Source: Gemmataceae bacterium
GTDB lineage: Bacteria; Planctomycetota; Planctomycetia; Gemmatales; Gemmataceae
Direction: 5' to 3'
DNA: 30,568 nt
Assembly: GCA_947490035.1 (NCBI GenBank)
Contig: CANLGS010000001.1
Location: forward strand, 1 to 30,568
The notes under the pieces: model-generated
Database searches by the model: none
What the model saw: the letters and a program-made list of their open reading frames with translations, nothing else
Told to the model about the DNA's origin: nothing
In this document: positions 8,301-16,529 of the stretch, piece after piece
How positions within the stretch are numbered: the first letter of the stretch is position 1
Layout: every line of letters begins with the position of its first letter
Program-made: the position numbers and the translations under genes

Positions 8301-8861
8301 TTCAACTGGTTCGACTTCAACAAGCGGAGGCTGGACGAACTGCGCGTGCCCACGCCGTTCGCGAGCGGCGGCACGAGCTTCACCGAGAGCGGCGTTCCCG
8401 AAACGCTGAAGATGCAGAAGAACCCCGACGTGACCGTGCGCATGCGCGGCGTAATGGAGAAATGCACCTACTGCGTGCAGCGCCTCGAACGCGGCAAGTA
8501 CGGCGCGAAGATCGCGGCGGCGGAAGTGGCGCAAGACCGCCGCGCCATCGACACGGACAACACGTTCAAGACCGCCGACGGTTCGCTGTCGTCGTACAAG
8601 AAGCCGAAGAACCCGCTGGCCGCCGGCTACGATCTCGACGCGCTCGGCCGCGTGATCGTGCCCGACGGCGTCATCGTGACCGCGTGCCAGGCCGCGTGCC
8701 CGTCGCAGGCGATCACGTTCGGCAACCTGCTCGATCCAACGAGCAAGGTGGCGAAGCAGAAGTTGAAGGAAAGCGAGTATCTGCTGTTGGGCGAGTTGAA
8801 CACGAAGCCGCGGACGAGTTATTTGCCCAGAGTCAGGAATGTGAACCCGGAGATGGTTTGA
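5394..8861 (+). CDS. actB: Alternative Complex III large subunit ActB (MoCo-like plus 4Fe-4S domains)
   Basis: The 1155-residue protein begins with a family-specific N-terminus, then a Tat-type signal (NRRKFLAL, residues 53-60) ending near C73. The middle (about 80-750) is the molybdopterin-oxidoreductase-like domain that in ACIII is known to lack the cofactor. The C-terminal part (about 855-1110) is a ferredoxin-like domain with Cys clusters CTGCTACMLAC, CVHCEAAPCEQVCP, CIGTRYCSNACP, CTYC and CQAACP, enough for three to four Fe-S clusters. The fusion of the two domains is normal for ActB. It should sit outside the membrane next to ActA and ActC. Its TGA stop lies inside the left arm of the following palindrome. 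Confidence 0.95.
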   Translation: MTRPSYYRSLEQLANTPEFRAFASEEFPGFANVYDELGEAEPLDDDPEAAGLNRRKFLALSAAALGLAGLAGCRRPDIQILPFSTVPDDQVGHIVPGKPTFYATSIPRAGGALPVLVESHDGRPTKIEGNPQHACSLGSTDAQAQASVLDLYSPDRVMSDKYPGVMEGKALRKWEDFDRFARDEAEKLLKDKGKGFHILTEQAPSPALRALRDAIKGKLPQASWHSYEAVDTSESLKGAEAAFGAKLVARYRFDKAERILALDSDFLGNEADGVFHSRGFASKRGSASMNRLYVVESTYTVTGTMADHRLRLAASQVGAYLVALAKELKTAHAAKLKKPDALSNDLSGASAVPEKWIKAVAKDFAEHAGKSLIVVGPRQPAWIHALAHSLNEALGNYAAGMAEFRDPPPELLDKTLAELTGDMTAGKVNTLLIVGGNPAFNAPADVRFADELPKVAKKIRLGLFFDHTSEKCDWHLPLPHFLEGWGDTEAGDGSLCCVQPLIAPLNSGKSSDDAAPPARGGRTVLEVLSLLTQAPGADNKPVASFVAAQKAGYGYVRKAFSARADIALTDAAFDTAFNRYKQLGFFPIDADKAKALGFAKPDEKVRKPKPVVAKSSEIRLAEPSPTKDAIEVTFHPSYALHDGRFAMNPWLQEMPDPITKLVWDNAALVSPATAREFGLSQGDIITLSANGSSLDVPAFVLPGQADWSVALAFGQFGDMRISHVPQGGGTDVFPLRRSASLHTITGATLKKTSRKADLVTTQEHGVIPEGRDIVREVNAHLPPHAKHETPHDSHGPKIGIPPDGHITEGALKKEFQGGYGNPQQPPAPARVKQERFPLDLARPELLDSQFQWGMVIDLSACTGCTACMLACQAENNIPVVGKHEVRRNRELHWIRIDRYFSSANGETAEENPRIVSQPLACVHCEAAPCEQVCPVNAAVHSPEGLNLQVYNRCIGTRYCSNACPYKVRRFNWFDFNKRRLDELRVPTPFASGGTSFTESGVPETLKMQKNPDVTVRMRGVMEKCTYCVQRLERGKYGAKIAAAEVAQDRRAIDTDNTFKTADGSLSSYKKPKNPLAAGYDLDALGRVIVPDGVIVTACQAACPSQAITFGNLLDPTSKVAKQKLKESEYLLLGELNTKPRTSYLPRVRNVNPEMV

Positions 8862-8974
8862 GTGTAGTCATCACGCTCCGCGTGATGACCGCGGGCACGA
8901 TGACCGCGGGTCGTTGATACGAGGTGTGAAGCCTCGCTAGACCACATCACGCGGAGCGTGATGACTACACTCAA
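8858..8974. repeat. intergenic inverted repeat overlapping the actB stop codon
   Basis: Perfect 30-bp arms (8858-8887 and 8945-8974) around a 57-nt loop. Each arm holds an inner palindrome, atcacgct-ccg-cgtgat type. The actB TGA (8859-8861) is part of the left arm. The loop holds a near-direct repeat, gatgaccgcggg at 8884-8895 and again at 8899-8910. The element ends 30 nt before the actC start. Confidence 0.93.
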
Positions 8975-9004
8975 GAACCCAGATAGAACCGCCGAGACGA
9001 TTCG

Positions 9005-11092
9005 ATGACCACCGACCCACACACGCACGACACGCACACCGGGCCGGCGTTTCCGGACCCAGTGCCGCGCATCCCGCTCGTGTGGGGTCCGGCCGACTAC
9101 GACTCCGTTTCTGAACAAATCAGCGAAATCACCGAGAAGCCGCAACCGTACTGGTGGTGGCCCGCGTTCCTTATCACGTCGTCGCTGCTGTGCGGCGGCG
9201 TGCTGGCCGCGACCTACCTCATCTCGACCGGCGTCGGCGTGTGGGGCAGCAACGTCCCTGTCGCGTGGGCGTTCGATATCACCAACTTCGTGTTCTGGAT
9301 CGGCATCGGGCACGCCGGCACGCTCATCAGCGCGATTCTTTTTCTATTTCGGCAGAAGTGGCGCACATCAATCAACCGCTTCAGCGAAGCGATGACGATC
9401 TTCGCTGTTATCTGCGCGTTCATCTATCCGGGCATCCACGTCGGCCGGTTCTGGTACGTGTGGTTCTCTATTCCGCTCCCGAACGCGAATCACATCTGGC
9501 AGAACTTCCGTTCGCCGCTGTTGTGGGACTTCTTCGCGATCTCGACCTATTTCACGATCTCGTTCATCTTCTGGTACATCGGCCTATTACCCGATCTCGG
9601 CACGCTACGCGACCGGGCCAAGAGCCGCGCGCGCCAAATGATCTTCGGCTTCCTGTCGCTCGGCTGGCGCGGCAGCACGCGCCACTGGCGGCACTACGAG
9701 GTCGCGTACCTGATGCTCGCGGGCCTCAGCACGCCGCTGGTGTTGAGCGTCCACTCGGTCGTGAGCTTCGACTTCGCCACGTCGCTGATTCCGGGCTGGC
9801 ACACGACCATCTTTCCGCCGTACTTCGTCGCCGGGGCGATCTTCGGCGGGTTCGCGATGGTGCTGCAATGTATGATCCCGGCCCGCGCGGTCTATAAGCT
9901 CGAAAACGTGGTGACGATCAAGCACATTGATGTGATGTGTAAGTTCATCCTCGCGACCGGCACGCTCGTCGGGTACGCGTACTGCATGGAACTGTTCATC
10001 GCGTGGTTCTCCGGGAACCCGTATGAGTGGCAGACGTTCAAGAACCGCGCGTTCGACGGCGACTATACCTGGGCCTACTGGGTGATGATGACGTGTAATC
10101 TATTCATCCCCCAAGTCTTCTGGATCCGGTGGTGCCGGCAGACGCCGTGGTTCGTGCTCATCATCGTCACGTTCGTGAACGTCGGCATGTGGTACGAGCG
10201 GTTCGTGATCATCGTGCAGTCGCTGCACCACGACTTCCTGCCGGGTTCGTGGGGACAGTTCCACCCGACGTGGGTGGACTGGTTGCAGATGATCGGCGAC
10301 TTCGGGCTGTTCTTCACGTTCACACTGCTGTTCATTAGGTTGCTGCCGATGGTGGCGATGGCCGAAGTGAAGGGCGTGTTGCCGATGGCGAACCCGCACT
10401 ACCCGTTCAAACCGGACGCGGAGTATTTGAAGGGCGAAGACGGGCAGTACCCGACCGAAGATCACGCGATGGCCGCGGCGCACGGTGTACCGTCGCGACC
10501 TTCCACCGAAGTGAAGCCGCACACCGAGGCGATCCCGGCGTTTATCCCGACGCCGGGCGGGAGCGGCAAACCGTGGGGCGCGGTCGCGGAGTTTGCGAAC
10601 GGCACGCAGCTTCTCGAAGCGGCGAAGGCGGCGCTCGCGGCCGGCTACAAGCACCTCGACGCGTGGACGCCGTTCTACGTCCACGGGATGAAGGAAGCCA
10701 TCGGCCGGACGCGGAGCCGGTTGCCGCTGTGGACGCTCGCCGGCGCGCTTACCGGCCTCACCACCGCCGCGACTCTCCAGTTCTACCTGATGGCGTACTA
10801 CTACCCGACCATCGTGGGCGGGAAGGAGTACCGGTCGTGGGAAGCGTTCGTGCCCGTGCTGTTCGAGATGACGATTCTGTTCGCGGGGTTCTTCACGCTG
10901 TTCGCGCTGATCGGGCTGTGCGGTCTACCGAAGTTCTTCCACCCGCTCGACAGCCACCCGACGTTCGGCCGCAGCACGCAGGGCGGGTTCTTCCTGACGA
11001 TTGAGGCGCAGGACGCGAAGTTCTCTCCCGATGAGACGCGAGCGTTCCTGGAGTCGCTCGGCGGCAAACATGTAGCGGTGATGGAGGCGTAG
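9005..11092 (+). CDS. fused ActC-ActD subunit of Alternative Complex III
   Basis: The 695-residue protein joins two subunits that are usually separate. Residues about 1-465 are the NrfD/PsrC-like polytopic quinone-binding subunit ActC, with about ten hydrophobic helices starting with [19 protein letters not shown] linker of about 40 polar residues follows. Residues about 515-695 match ActD (DUF3341): [31 protein letters not shown], then two helices and a [13 protein letters not shown] end. ActC exchanges electrons with ActB and helps bind quinol; ActD is structural. The ATG follows a cgagacgattcg leader with no clear Shine-Dalgarno. Reading frame and composition are continuous through the junction, so the fusion looks real. 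Confidence 0.92.
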   Translation: MTTDPHTHDTHTGPAFPDPVPRIPLVWGPADYDSVSEQISEITEKPQPYWWWPAFLITSSLLCGGVLAATYLISTGVGVWGSNVPVAWAFDITNFVFWIGIGHAGTLISAILFLFRQKWRTSINRFSEAMTIFAVICAFIYPGIHVGRFWYVWFSIPLPNANHIWQNFRSPLLWDFFAISTYFTISFIFWYIGLLPDLGTLRDRAKSRARQMIFGFLSLGWRGSTRHWRHYEVAYLMLAGLSTPLVLSVHSVVSFDFATSLIPGWHTTIFPPYFVAGAIFGGFAMVLQCMIPARAVYKLENVVTIKHIDVMCKFILATGTLVGYAYCMELFIAWFSGNPYEWQTFKNRAFDGDYTWAYWVMMTCNLFIPQVFWIRWCRQTPWFVLIIVTFVNVGMWYERFVIIVQSLHHDFLPGSWGQFHPTWVDWLQMIGDFGLFFTFTLLFIRLLPMVAMAEVKGVLPMANPHYPFKPDAEYLKGEDGQYPTEDHAMAAAHGVPSRPSTEVKPHTEAIPAFIPTPGGSGKPWGAVAEFANGTQLLEAAKAALAAGYKHLDAWTPFYVHGMKEAIGRTRSRLPLWTLAGALTGLTTAATLQFYLMAYYYPTIVGGKEYRSWEAFVPVLFEMTILFAGFFTLFALIGLCGLPKFFHPLDSHPTFGRSTQGGFFLTIEAQDAKFSPDETRAFLESLGGKHVAVMEA

Positions 11093-11096
11093 TCGT

Positions 11097-11175
11097 TTGG
11101 TGAACCGCGACCGTGAGGGAGCGGGTGGAATTTGTGAGGTGATTCACCCGCTCCCTCACGGTCGCGGTTCACCAA
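11097..11175. repeat. intergenic inverted repeat, family G, copy 3
   Basis: Perfect 31-bp arms (11097-11127 and 11145-11175) around a 17-nt loop. The variable position reads cgtGagg and is matched by cctcacg in the other arm. It starts 4 nt after the actCD stop and ends 15 nt before the actE ATG. Confidence 0.95.
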
Positions 11176-11190
11176 GAATGGGTTCGCACT

Positions 11191-12054
11191 ATGTACTACA
11201 TCGACCCGAACGCGTTCATGAACTCGGTGCTGGCCGCGATCGTCGGCACGGCCGTTCTGCTGCTCGCCGCGACCATGTTCGCGTCGTGCTTGGGCAAGCG
11301 CGGGCGCGTGATGTCGTACCTGAATATGTTCACCGCGTTGTTCGGTGCATTTAGCCTCGTCGTTGTGGTGATGGGTTTTCGCGGGCAGAAGAGTGATTCG
11401 CGCCCGTGGCACATCTTCCTCGACATGAAGTACCAGCCGAAGTATACGAGCCAGGGGCAGAGCAAGTACTTCGCGGACGGCCGCGGCAACCGGCTTTCGC
11501 CGGCGGACACGGTCCCGTTCGACGGCACCGACTATGCGGCCGACGCGGGCAGCCACAACACGCCGAACCCGGACTTCCTGAAGGCGGACAAGCGGTATTA
11601 CCTCGGCGTTGCGGACGCCGGCGCGAAGCGCCCCGACGGCACGGTCGCGGGTCCGAAGTGGGAAGGCGGCAAGCTGACCGGCGAAGGTTACTACGTGAAC
11701 CACATCCCGCCGCAAGCGGTCGAGAAGGCCAACGGGTGGGAACCACTCCTCAAGCGCGGGCAGGTGCAGTTCAACCGACACTGCGCGGTGTGTCACGGCG
11801 CGAGCGGTCGCGGCGGCAGCGGCGAACTCGCCTACGGCATCGTCGGCGCTTACGGTCTGAGCGTGCCGCCCGCGAACGTCCTCACGGTGGAGGTTCAGGC
11901 CCAACCCGACGGTCAGTTGTTCAACACGGTGGTCAACGGCAAAGGCGCGATGCCCGGCTACGGGCATCAGATCAAAGATGTAATGGATCGGTGGGCGATA
12001 GTCGCTTATGTGCGCGAGTTGCAATATGCGTATGGTAACCCGCTGGTGAAGTAA
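11191..12054 (+). CDS. actE: Alternative Complex III monoheme cytochrome c subunit ActE
   Basis: The 287-residue protein has two predicted membrane helices (about 10-31 and 43-62), a polar region to about residue 185, and a cytochrome c domain with one CAVCH motif (198-202). A likely axial Met is in GKGAMPGYG near residue 253. Its place between actCD and actF and the single heme identify it as ActE, the electron exit toward the oxidase. ActE of better-known complexes is a lipid-anchored cytochrome; here two N-terminal helices replace the lipobox, which may reflect fusion with a small membrane subunit. The ATG lies 15 nt behind a palindrome. Confidence 0.85.
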   Translation: MYYIDPNAFMNSVLAAIVGTAVLLLAATMFASCLGKRGRVMSYLNMFTALFGAFSLVVVVMGFRGQKSDSRPWHIFLDMKYQPKYTSQGQSKYFADGRGNRLSPADTVPFDGTDYAADAGSHNTPNPDFLKADKRYYLGVADAGAKRPDGTVAGPKWEGGKLTGEGYYVNHIPPQAVEKANGWEPLLKRGQVQFNRHCAVCHGASGRGGSGELAYGIVGAYGLSVPPANVLTVEVQAQPDGQLFNTVVNGKGAMPGYGHQIKDVMDRWAIVAYVRELQYAYGNPLVK

Positions 12055-12061
12055 TTGTTTC

Positions 12062-12116
12062 GTGGCACAGGCTTCCAGCCTGTGTTGGGGTAACACAGGC
12101 TGGAAGCCTGTGCCAC
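12062..12116. repeat. intergenic inverted repeat, gtggcac family, copy 1
   Basis: Perfect 25-bp arms (12062-12086 and 12092-12116) with a 5-nt loop. Each arm (gtggcacaggcttccagcct...) carries an inner palindrome cacaggct-tcc-agcctgtg. It starts 7 nt after the actE stop and ends 24 nt before the actF ATG. A second copy is at 21020. Confidence 0.95.
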
Positions 12117-12140
12117 AAGAGAAATACAGAAGTGGTCCAG

Positions 12141-13406
12141 ATGAGCAGCGCGAGCATTCCCAACGACGATCCGCCGCTGACGTACCCGGCCGGGCTGCCG
12201 GACAGCGTCGCGCCCGTCGGCGACGCGCTCGCGGGCAGCGTCCGCGTTCTCGTAGCGGTCGTGCTGGGCACGGGGTTGGTACTCGTCGTCGGGCTGTTCG
12301 CGAACCCCAAACAGTTCTACCACTCGTACCTGTTCGGCTACGTGTTCGCCCTCGACATCGCACTTGGCGCACTCTTCTGGACGATGATCCACCACGTCGC
12401 GGACGCCGGCTGGTCGGTGGGTCTGCGCCGCGTGTTCGAGAACATTAACCGCGCAATCCTGCCGCTCGCCGTGCTGTTCATCCCGGTTCTGATCGGCACG
12501 TTCACGGGCAACCTGCACGCGTGGTATAATTTCGTACACGCGCCGGAGCCGACCGAAGATCACTTAAAGCACCTGTGGCACGTGAAGCACGTGTACTTCA
12601 GCACGCCGTTCTTCCTCGCACGGCTCGCGGTCTACTTCGCGGTGTGGATCGGCTACTCGGTCGCGATGCGGAAGTGGTCCGTGCAACAGGACGCCGTGGG
12701 CGGAATCGCGCTCACGCGAAAGATGCAGTGGTGGGCGCCGTCCGGCGTCGCGCTGCTCGGCCTCACGAGCACGTTCTTCGCGTTCGACATCCTGATGAGC
12801 CTGCAATACTCGTGGTTCAGTACGATCTTCGGCGTGTACTTCTGGGCCGGCGGCATTCGCGGTTCGCTCGCGACGTGCGTGCTAGTCGTGCTGGCGCTTC
12901 GCGCCGCGGGCTTCCTGCGGAACACGATCACGATGGAACACCTGCACGACGTCGCGAAAATCATGTTCGGGTTCACGGTGTTCTGGGCGTACATCGCGTT
13001 CGCCCAGTATTTCCTCATCTGGTACGGCAACGTGCCGGAAGAGACACAGTTCTACCTACTCCGCCGCAACGGGAGCTGGTACGCGCTCAGCATCCTGCTA
13101 CCCATCTTGTACTTCGTGGTGCCGTTCTTCTTGCTGCTTCCGCGAGCGAACAAGCGGTCCCCGTTCTGGCTGGCACTCATCAGCGCGTGGATTCTGGTGA
13201 TGCACGCGTATGATCTCTACTGGCAGGTGATGCCGGTATTGCATCAGGACGCGGTCCACTTCCACTGGCTGGACGTGGCCGCACCGGTGTGCATGTTCGG
13301 CGTCGTGCTGCTGTCGGCGGTGTGGGGCTTCATGAAGTTGCCCCTGATCCCCATCCGCGACGCGCGACTGAACGAGACCATTGGCTACGAGAACGAGACG
13401 CCTTGA
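12141..13406 (+). CDS. actF: Alternative Complex III membrane subunit ActF
   Basis: The 421-residue protein is polytopic (about ten helices), starting near residue 35 with VRVLVAVVLGTGLVLVVGLF. Segments such as FGYVFALDIALGALFWTMIHH, then HAWYNFVHAP and LARLAVYFAVW fit ActF, the smaller paralogue of ActC that forms a quinone-binding membrane core. A GTG nine bases upstream is possible; I prefer the ATG at 12141 because the GTG has no better Shine-Dalgarno. It closes the ACIII gene set: A, B, CD, E and F are all present and intact. Confidence 0.92.
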   Translation: MSSASIPNDDPPLTYPAGLPDSVAPVGDALAGSVRVLVAVVLGTGLVLVVGLFANPKQFYHSYLFGYVFALDIALGALFWTMIHHVADAGWSVGLRRVFENINRAILPLAVLFIPVLIGTFTGNLHAWYNFVHAPEPTEDHLKHLWHVKHVYFSTPFFLARLAVYFAVWIGYSVAMRKWSVQQDAVGGIALTRKMQWWAPSGVALLGLTSTFFAFDILMSLQYSWFSTIFGVYFWAGGIRGSLATCVLVVLALRAAGFLRNTITMEHLHDVAKIMFGFTVFWAYIAFAQYFLIWYGNVPEETQFYLLRRNGSWYALSILLPILYFVVPFFLLLPRANKRSPFWLALISAWILVMHAYDLYWQVMPVLHQDAVHFHWLDVAAPVCMFGVVLLSAVWGFMKLPLIPIRDARLNETIGYENETP

Positions 13407-13412
13407 GGTGAT

Positions 13413-13516
13413 TTGGCGAGCGGGGGGCGTCAGCCCCCTGTTAGATCAACAAACACGAAACGCGATGAATACCAACAGTGAAGACCAACAGGGGGCTTAC
13501 GCCCCCCGCTCGCCAA
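13413..13516. repeat. intergenic inverted repeat, ggcgagcgggggg family
   Basis: 30-bp arms (13413-13442 and 13487-13516) with one mismatch around a 44-nt loop. Each arm has an inner hairpin (gggggc-gtca-gccccc). It starts 6 nt after the actF stop. The next coding region probably starts in the loop and is translated through the right arm. Confidence 0.93.
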
Positions 13517-13848
13517 GAGAAGGCGATGACCACCGTTTCCCCTTCGTCACCGTCGGTGCGGCGGCGGGCGTGCTGTTCGCGTTCCTGTTCCTCATGTGGT
13601 TCGTCACGACCATCCCGAACGCGCCGGACGCCTCGAAGACCGACGCGAAGGGCGAACCCAAGCCGGACGCGGCGGCGAAACTCGACGAGGTGAAGGCGCG
13701 CAACGAAGCCGCGCTCAACGGCGTCGGCGCGAAGATGCCGCGCGACAAGGCGCGCGGGGACTTGCTCGGCACGCTCAAAGGGCCGAACGACAAGATGCCG
13801 TTTCCGACGCCGGAACCGACGCCGCCGAAGAAAGAGGAGAAGCCGTGA
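13465..13848 (+). CDS. single-pass membrane protein between ACIII and cbb3 genes
   Basis: A 127-residue protein if started at the ATG in the loop of the preceding palindrome. Residues about 9-19 (QQGAYAPRSPR) are encoded by the palindrome arm. A helix follows (VTVGAAAGVLFAFLFLMWFVTTI), then a charged tail rich in Lys, Asp and Pro ending TPEPTPPKKEEKP. No downstream Met or GTG exists before the helix, so the start must use the repeat or lie upstream of it. No family is recognised. Its place and its 4-nt overlap (GTGA) with ccoS suggest a small accessory subunit or linker of the ACIII-oxidase assembly; that is inference. Confidence 0.7.
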   Translation: MNTNSEDQQGAYAPRSPREGDDHRFPFVTVGAAAGVLFAFLFLMWFVTTIPNAPDASKTDAKGEPKPDAAAKLDEVKARNEAALNGVGAKMPRDKARGDLLGTLKGPNDKMPFPTPEPTPPKKEEKP

Positions 13849-14042
13849 CCGCGGTCGATATCGCTCTCTTCGCCACCGTCGTCGGGTCGATCGTGCTGTT
13901 CGGCGGGGCGGCCGCGCTCGCGCTCGGCTGGGCGTTCCGCGACGGCCAGTTCGACAACTTCGATCAGGGGTCGAAGTCGATCTTCGGCCCGGACGAACCC
14001 GTCGGCGAACCGACCGACGCGTTCCCGGGCGCGAATTTGTAG
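13845..14042 (+). CDS. ccoS: cbb3-type oxidase maturation protein CcoS-like
   Basis: A 65-residue protein from a GTG that overlaps the previous stop (GTGA). It has one hydrophobic helix (IALFATVVGSIVLFGGAAAL) followed by LGWAFRDGQFDNFDQ. The W-x-x-R-x-GQFD(D/N) signature after a single helix is the hallmark of CcoS/FixS, a small membrane protein needed to insert cofactors into cbb3 oxidase. The next gene is ccoN, which supports the call. The TAG stop (14040-14042) lies inside the left arm of the following palindrome. It is slightly longer at the C-terminus than many CcoS proteins. Confidence 0.82.
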   Translation: MTAVDIALFATVVGSIVLFGGAAALALGWAFRDGQFDNFDQGSKSIFGPDEPVGEPTDAFPGANL

Positions 14043-14094
14043 GACAGGCCGCTGGCCTGTCAAACGCAAGGACAGGCCAGCGGCCTGTCCTACA
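14038..14094. repeat. intergenic inverted repeat overlapping the ccoS stop codon
   Basis: Perfect 24-bp arms (14038-14061 and 14071-14094) with a 9-nt loop. Inner palindrome gacaggcc-gct-ggcctgtc in each arm. The ccoS TAG is bases 3-5 of the left arm. It ends 21 nt before the ccoN ATG. Confidence 0.95.
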
Positions 14095-14115
14095 GTAATA
14101 CGGGACCGATTCGAC

Positions 14116-15570
14116 ATGGCCGTGACCGTCGCTGAGATGTCGCAACACGACCGCGCGAAGTCGGCGGCCGAGCGCGCCGCCATCGACGCGTCGTGCCGCG
14201 GGCCGGTGCTGGTGTTCGCGTCCAGCGCGGTGTTCTGGCTGCTCGCCGGGTCGATGCTGGCGCTGCTCGCATCCGTCAAGTTGCACGTCCCGTACCTCTT
14301 CACCGGCAGCGCGGAACTTACCTTCGGCCGCGTCCGGATGGCGCACCTCCAGGCGGTCGGCATCGGTTGGGCGTCGCTCGCGTCCGTGGCCGCGTGCCTG
14401 TGGCTCATGTGCCGACTGTCGCGCGCCGAACTCATCTACCCGAAGATGCTCTACCTCGCCGGCGCGCTGTGGAACATCGGCGTGTCCCTCGCGGTGGTCG
14501 GCATCATCCTCGGCGACGGCCAGTCGGTGGAGTGGCTCGACGCGCCGCCTTATGCGCCGCCGTTCTTCGTCGCGGCACTTGGCATCGTGTCCGCGTGGAC
14601 GGTCGCGGTGTTCCGGCGCCGGCGCGAGCCGCACCTGTACGTCACGCAGTGGTACCTGCTGGGCGCGGTGTTCTGGTTCCCGTGGATCTACCTCGTCGCG
14701 CAGTTCATGATATTCTGGTCGCCCGCCGTCGGGGTGGTGCAACCGATCGTGAACTGGTGGTTCGGGCACAACGTACTCGGGTTGTGGTTCACGCCGGTCG
14801 CGGTCGGCACCGCGTACTACCTCATCCCGAAGATCATCGGCCGCCCGGTTCACAGCTACTACCTGAGCATCATCGGGTTCTGGTCGCTGGCGCTGTTCTA
14901 CTCGTGGGCCGGGATGCACCACCTGATCGGCGGCCCGATCCCGGCGTGGCTCGCGACCGCCAGCACCGTCGGTAGCATGATGATGTTCATCCCCGTCATC
15001 GCGGTGGCAATTAACCACCACATGACGCTACTCGGACATTTCCACCGATTGCGATACAGCCCGGCGTTGCGGTTCACCGTGTTTGGCGCGATCTCATATA
15101 CACTGGTGAGCTTTCAGGGATCGTTGATGGCGTTAAAGTCGGTGAGTGAGACAGTTCACTTCACGCACTATATCGTCGCGCACGCGCACCTCGGAGCATA
15201 TGCGTTCGTGACGATGATTATGTTCGGCCTCTTCTACTACATGATCCCGCGACTGACCGGGCGCGAGTGGGCGAGTAGCGTGTTGATCCGCATCCACTTC
15301 TGGTGCGCCGCGGTGGGCATCACGACGTACTTCGTAGCACTCTCGATCGGCGGGTGGTGGCAGGGGCGCATGATGAACAACCCGGACGTGCCGTTCGCGA
15401 ACATCGTCGCCTACCTGCTCCCGCACTGGCTGACGCGAACGCTCGCGGGGCTGATGCTGACGATCGGGCACGTGGCGTTCGCGATCTCGTTCGTGATGAA
15501 CCTGGCCGGGTGGGGCAAGCAGCGCAGCGGCGGCCCGACGTTCTTCGTGGAACCGGAGAAAAAGACATGA
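14116..15570 (+). CDS. ccoN: cbb3-type cytochrome c oxidase catalytic subunit I
   Basis: A 484-residue polytopic protein. Conserved residues of cbb3 oxidases are in place: H77 for heme b (RMAHLQAVG), CuB ligands H218 (WWFGHNV) and H268-H269 (GMHHL), the helix-VII Tyr at Y262 (FYSWAGMHH), and the HxH pair H356/H358 (VAHAHLG) for hemes b3 and b. The spacing of 50 residues between the first and second CuB ligand and 6 between Tyr and the CuB His matches known CcoN. It reduces O2 to water and pumps protons. It is followed by ccoO and ccoP in the usual order. Its TGA shares two bases with the next palindrome. Confidence 0.95.
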   Translation: MAVTVAEMSQHDRAKSAAERAAIDASCRGPVLVFASSAVFWLLAGSMLALLASVKLHVPYLFTGSAELTFGRVRMAHLQAVGIGWASLASVAACLWLMCRLSRAELIYPKMLYLAGALWNIGVSLAVVGIILGDGQSVEWLDAPPYAPPFFVAALGIVSAWTVAVFRRRREPHLYVTQWYLLGAVFWFPWIYLVAQFMIFWSPAVGVVQPIVNWWFGHNVLGLWFTPVAVGTAYYLIPKIIGRPVHSYYLSIIGFWSLALFYSWAGMHHLIGGPIPAWLATASTVGSMMMFIPVIAVAINHHMTLLGHFHRLRYSPALRFTVFGAISYTLVSFQGSLMALKSVSETVHFTHYIVAHAHLGAYAFVTMIMFGLFYYMIPRLTGREWASSVLIRIHFWCAAVGITTYFVALSIGGWWQGRMMNNPDVPFANIVAYLLPHWLTRTLAGLMLTIGHVAFAISFVMNLAGWGKQRSGGPTFFVEPEKKT

Positions 15571-15693
15571 AGAGTGTTCACCGCAGAGACCGCGGAGACC
15601 GGAGAGGAAACCAGGAGAGGGTTGAAGACAAGTGCCTCTGAACTCTCATGGTTTCCTCTCCGGTCTCCGCGGTCTCTGCGGTGAACACTCTTC
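15569..15693. repeat. intergenic inverted repeat with 45-bp perfect arms
   Basis: Perfect 45-bp arms (15569-15613 and 15649-15693) around a 35-nt loop, the longest in the window. The arm holds a quasi-periodic ccgcagagaccgcggagacc stretch. The first two bases are the last two of the ccoN TGA. It ends 17 nt before the ccoO ATG. Confidence 0.96.
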
Positions 15694-15710
15694 TCTGTTG
15701 AGGTTTTGAG

Positions 15711-16529
15711 ATGGATCGCGGTATAGTGATCTTCCTTGGCGCGCTGCTCACGTTCTCGTCGAGCTGGCTGGGACTGGTCGTGTTCCCGTTCCGGCAACTG
15801 GGGCAGGAGCAGCCTTACCAGAAGGACGAGGGCGATATTCCCTACCCGCAGCCGCTGCAAGGGCTGGCGCTCGCGGGTATGAGAGTCTACCAGCACAACG
15901 GCTGCATGTACTGCCACACGCAACAGGTGCGCAGCGAGAAGTTCGGCGACTGGTGGGACGCGAACGGCGAACACAAGACCGGGGCCGACATCAAGCGCAG
16001 TTACGGCCTGCGCCGCACCGTGTCGCGCGACTATATCTACGATAACCCCACGATGCTCGGCACGATGCGCACCGGGCCGGACCTCGCCAACATCGGCGTG
16101 CGCAACCCGTCCGAACCCTGGCACCACACGCACCTGTTAAACCCGCGATCCGCGAACTCGTGGAGCATCATGCCGTCGTTCGCGTTCCTCTACGCACGCG
16201 AAAAGATCGTCGGCAGTCGCAGTGACAAGGCGTTGTCACTGGCACGCGAGTGGACCGTCGATCCCGGCTACCGGTGGCGGCCGAGCGCGAAGGAGTGGGA
16301 GGCGATTCTCGCCCGCCAGGGTGATTCGCTGGTCGCGCAGTACACCGCGGGCCAGCCGGCGGCGATCGACATCACGACGACCGAAGGCAAGAAGCGACTG
16401 CTGGAATTCTGGCTGACGACGCCCGAAGAAGAGTACCAGGTGGTTCCGAAGGCCGAGGGCGAGGCGCTGGTCGCGTATTTGCTCGCACTGCGGAAGGCCG
16501 AGTTCCCGCTGCCGGAGGCGAAGGAATGA
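15711..16529 (+). CDS. ccoO: cbb3-type cytochrome c oxidase monoheme subunit II
   Basis: A 272-residue protein with an N-terminal membrane anchor (IVIFLGALLTFSSSWLGLVVF), then the CcoO heme site CMYCHTQQVR (C65, C68, H69). Other CcoO marks are the SRDYIYD segment, TGPDLANIGVR, a W..THLLNPRS stretch and the axial Met in SIMPSFAFL. It accepts electrons for ccoN on the outer side. An insertion between residues about 160 and 235 (SLAREWTVDPGYRWRPSAKEWEAI) makes it longer than typical CcoO of about 200-240 residues. Its TGA overlaps the ccoP ATG by 4 nt (ATGA), so the two are translationally coupled. Confidence 0.95.
   Translation: MDRGIVIFLGALLTFSSSWLGLVVFPFRQLGQEQPYQKDEGDIPYPQPLQGLALAGMRVYQHNGCMYCHTQQVRSEKFGDWWDANGEHKTGADIKRSYGLRRTVSRDYIYDNPTMLGTMRTGPDLANIGVRNPSEPWHHTHLLNPRSANSWSIMPSFAFLYAREKIVGSRSDKALSLAREWTVDPGYRWRPSAKEWEAILARQGDSLVAQYTAGQPAAIDITTTEGKKRLLEFWLTTPEEEYQVVPKAEGEALVAYLLALRKAEFPLPEAKE

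Noticed and set aside
11133..11148. Second CRP-like site (TGTGA-N6-TCACC) before actE
   Set aside because: It has one mismatch and overlaps the arm of the 11097 palindrome, so it is probably accidental.
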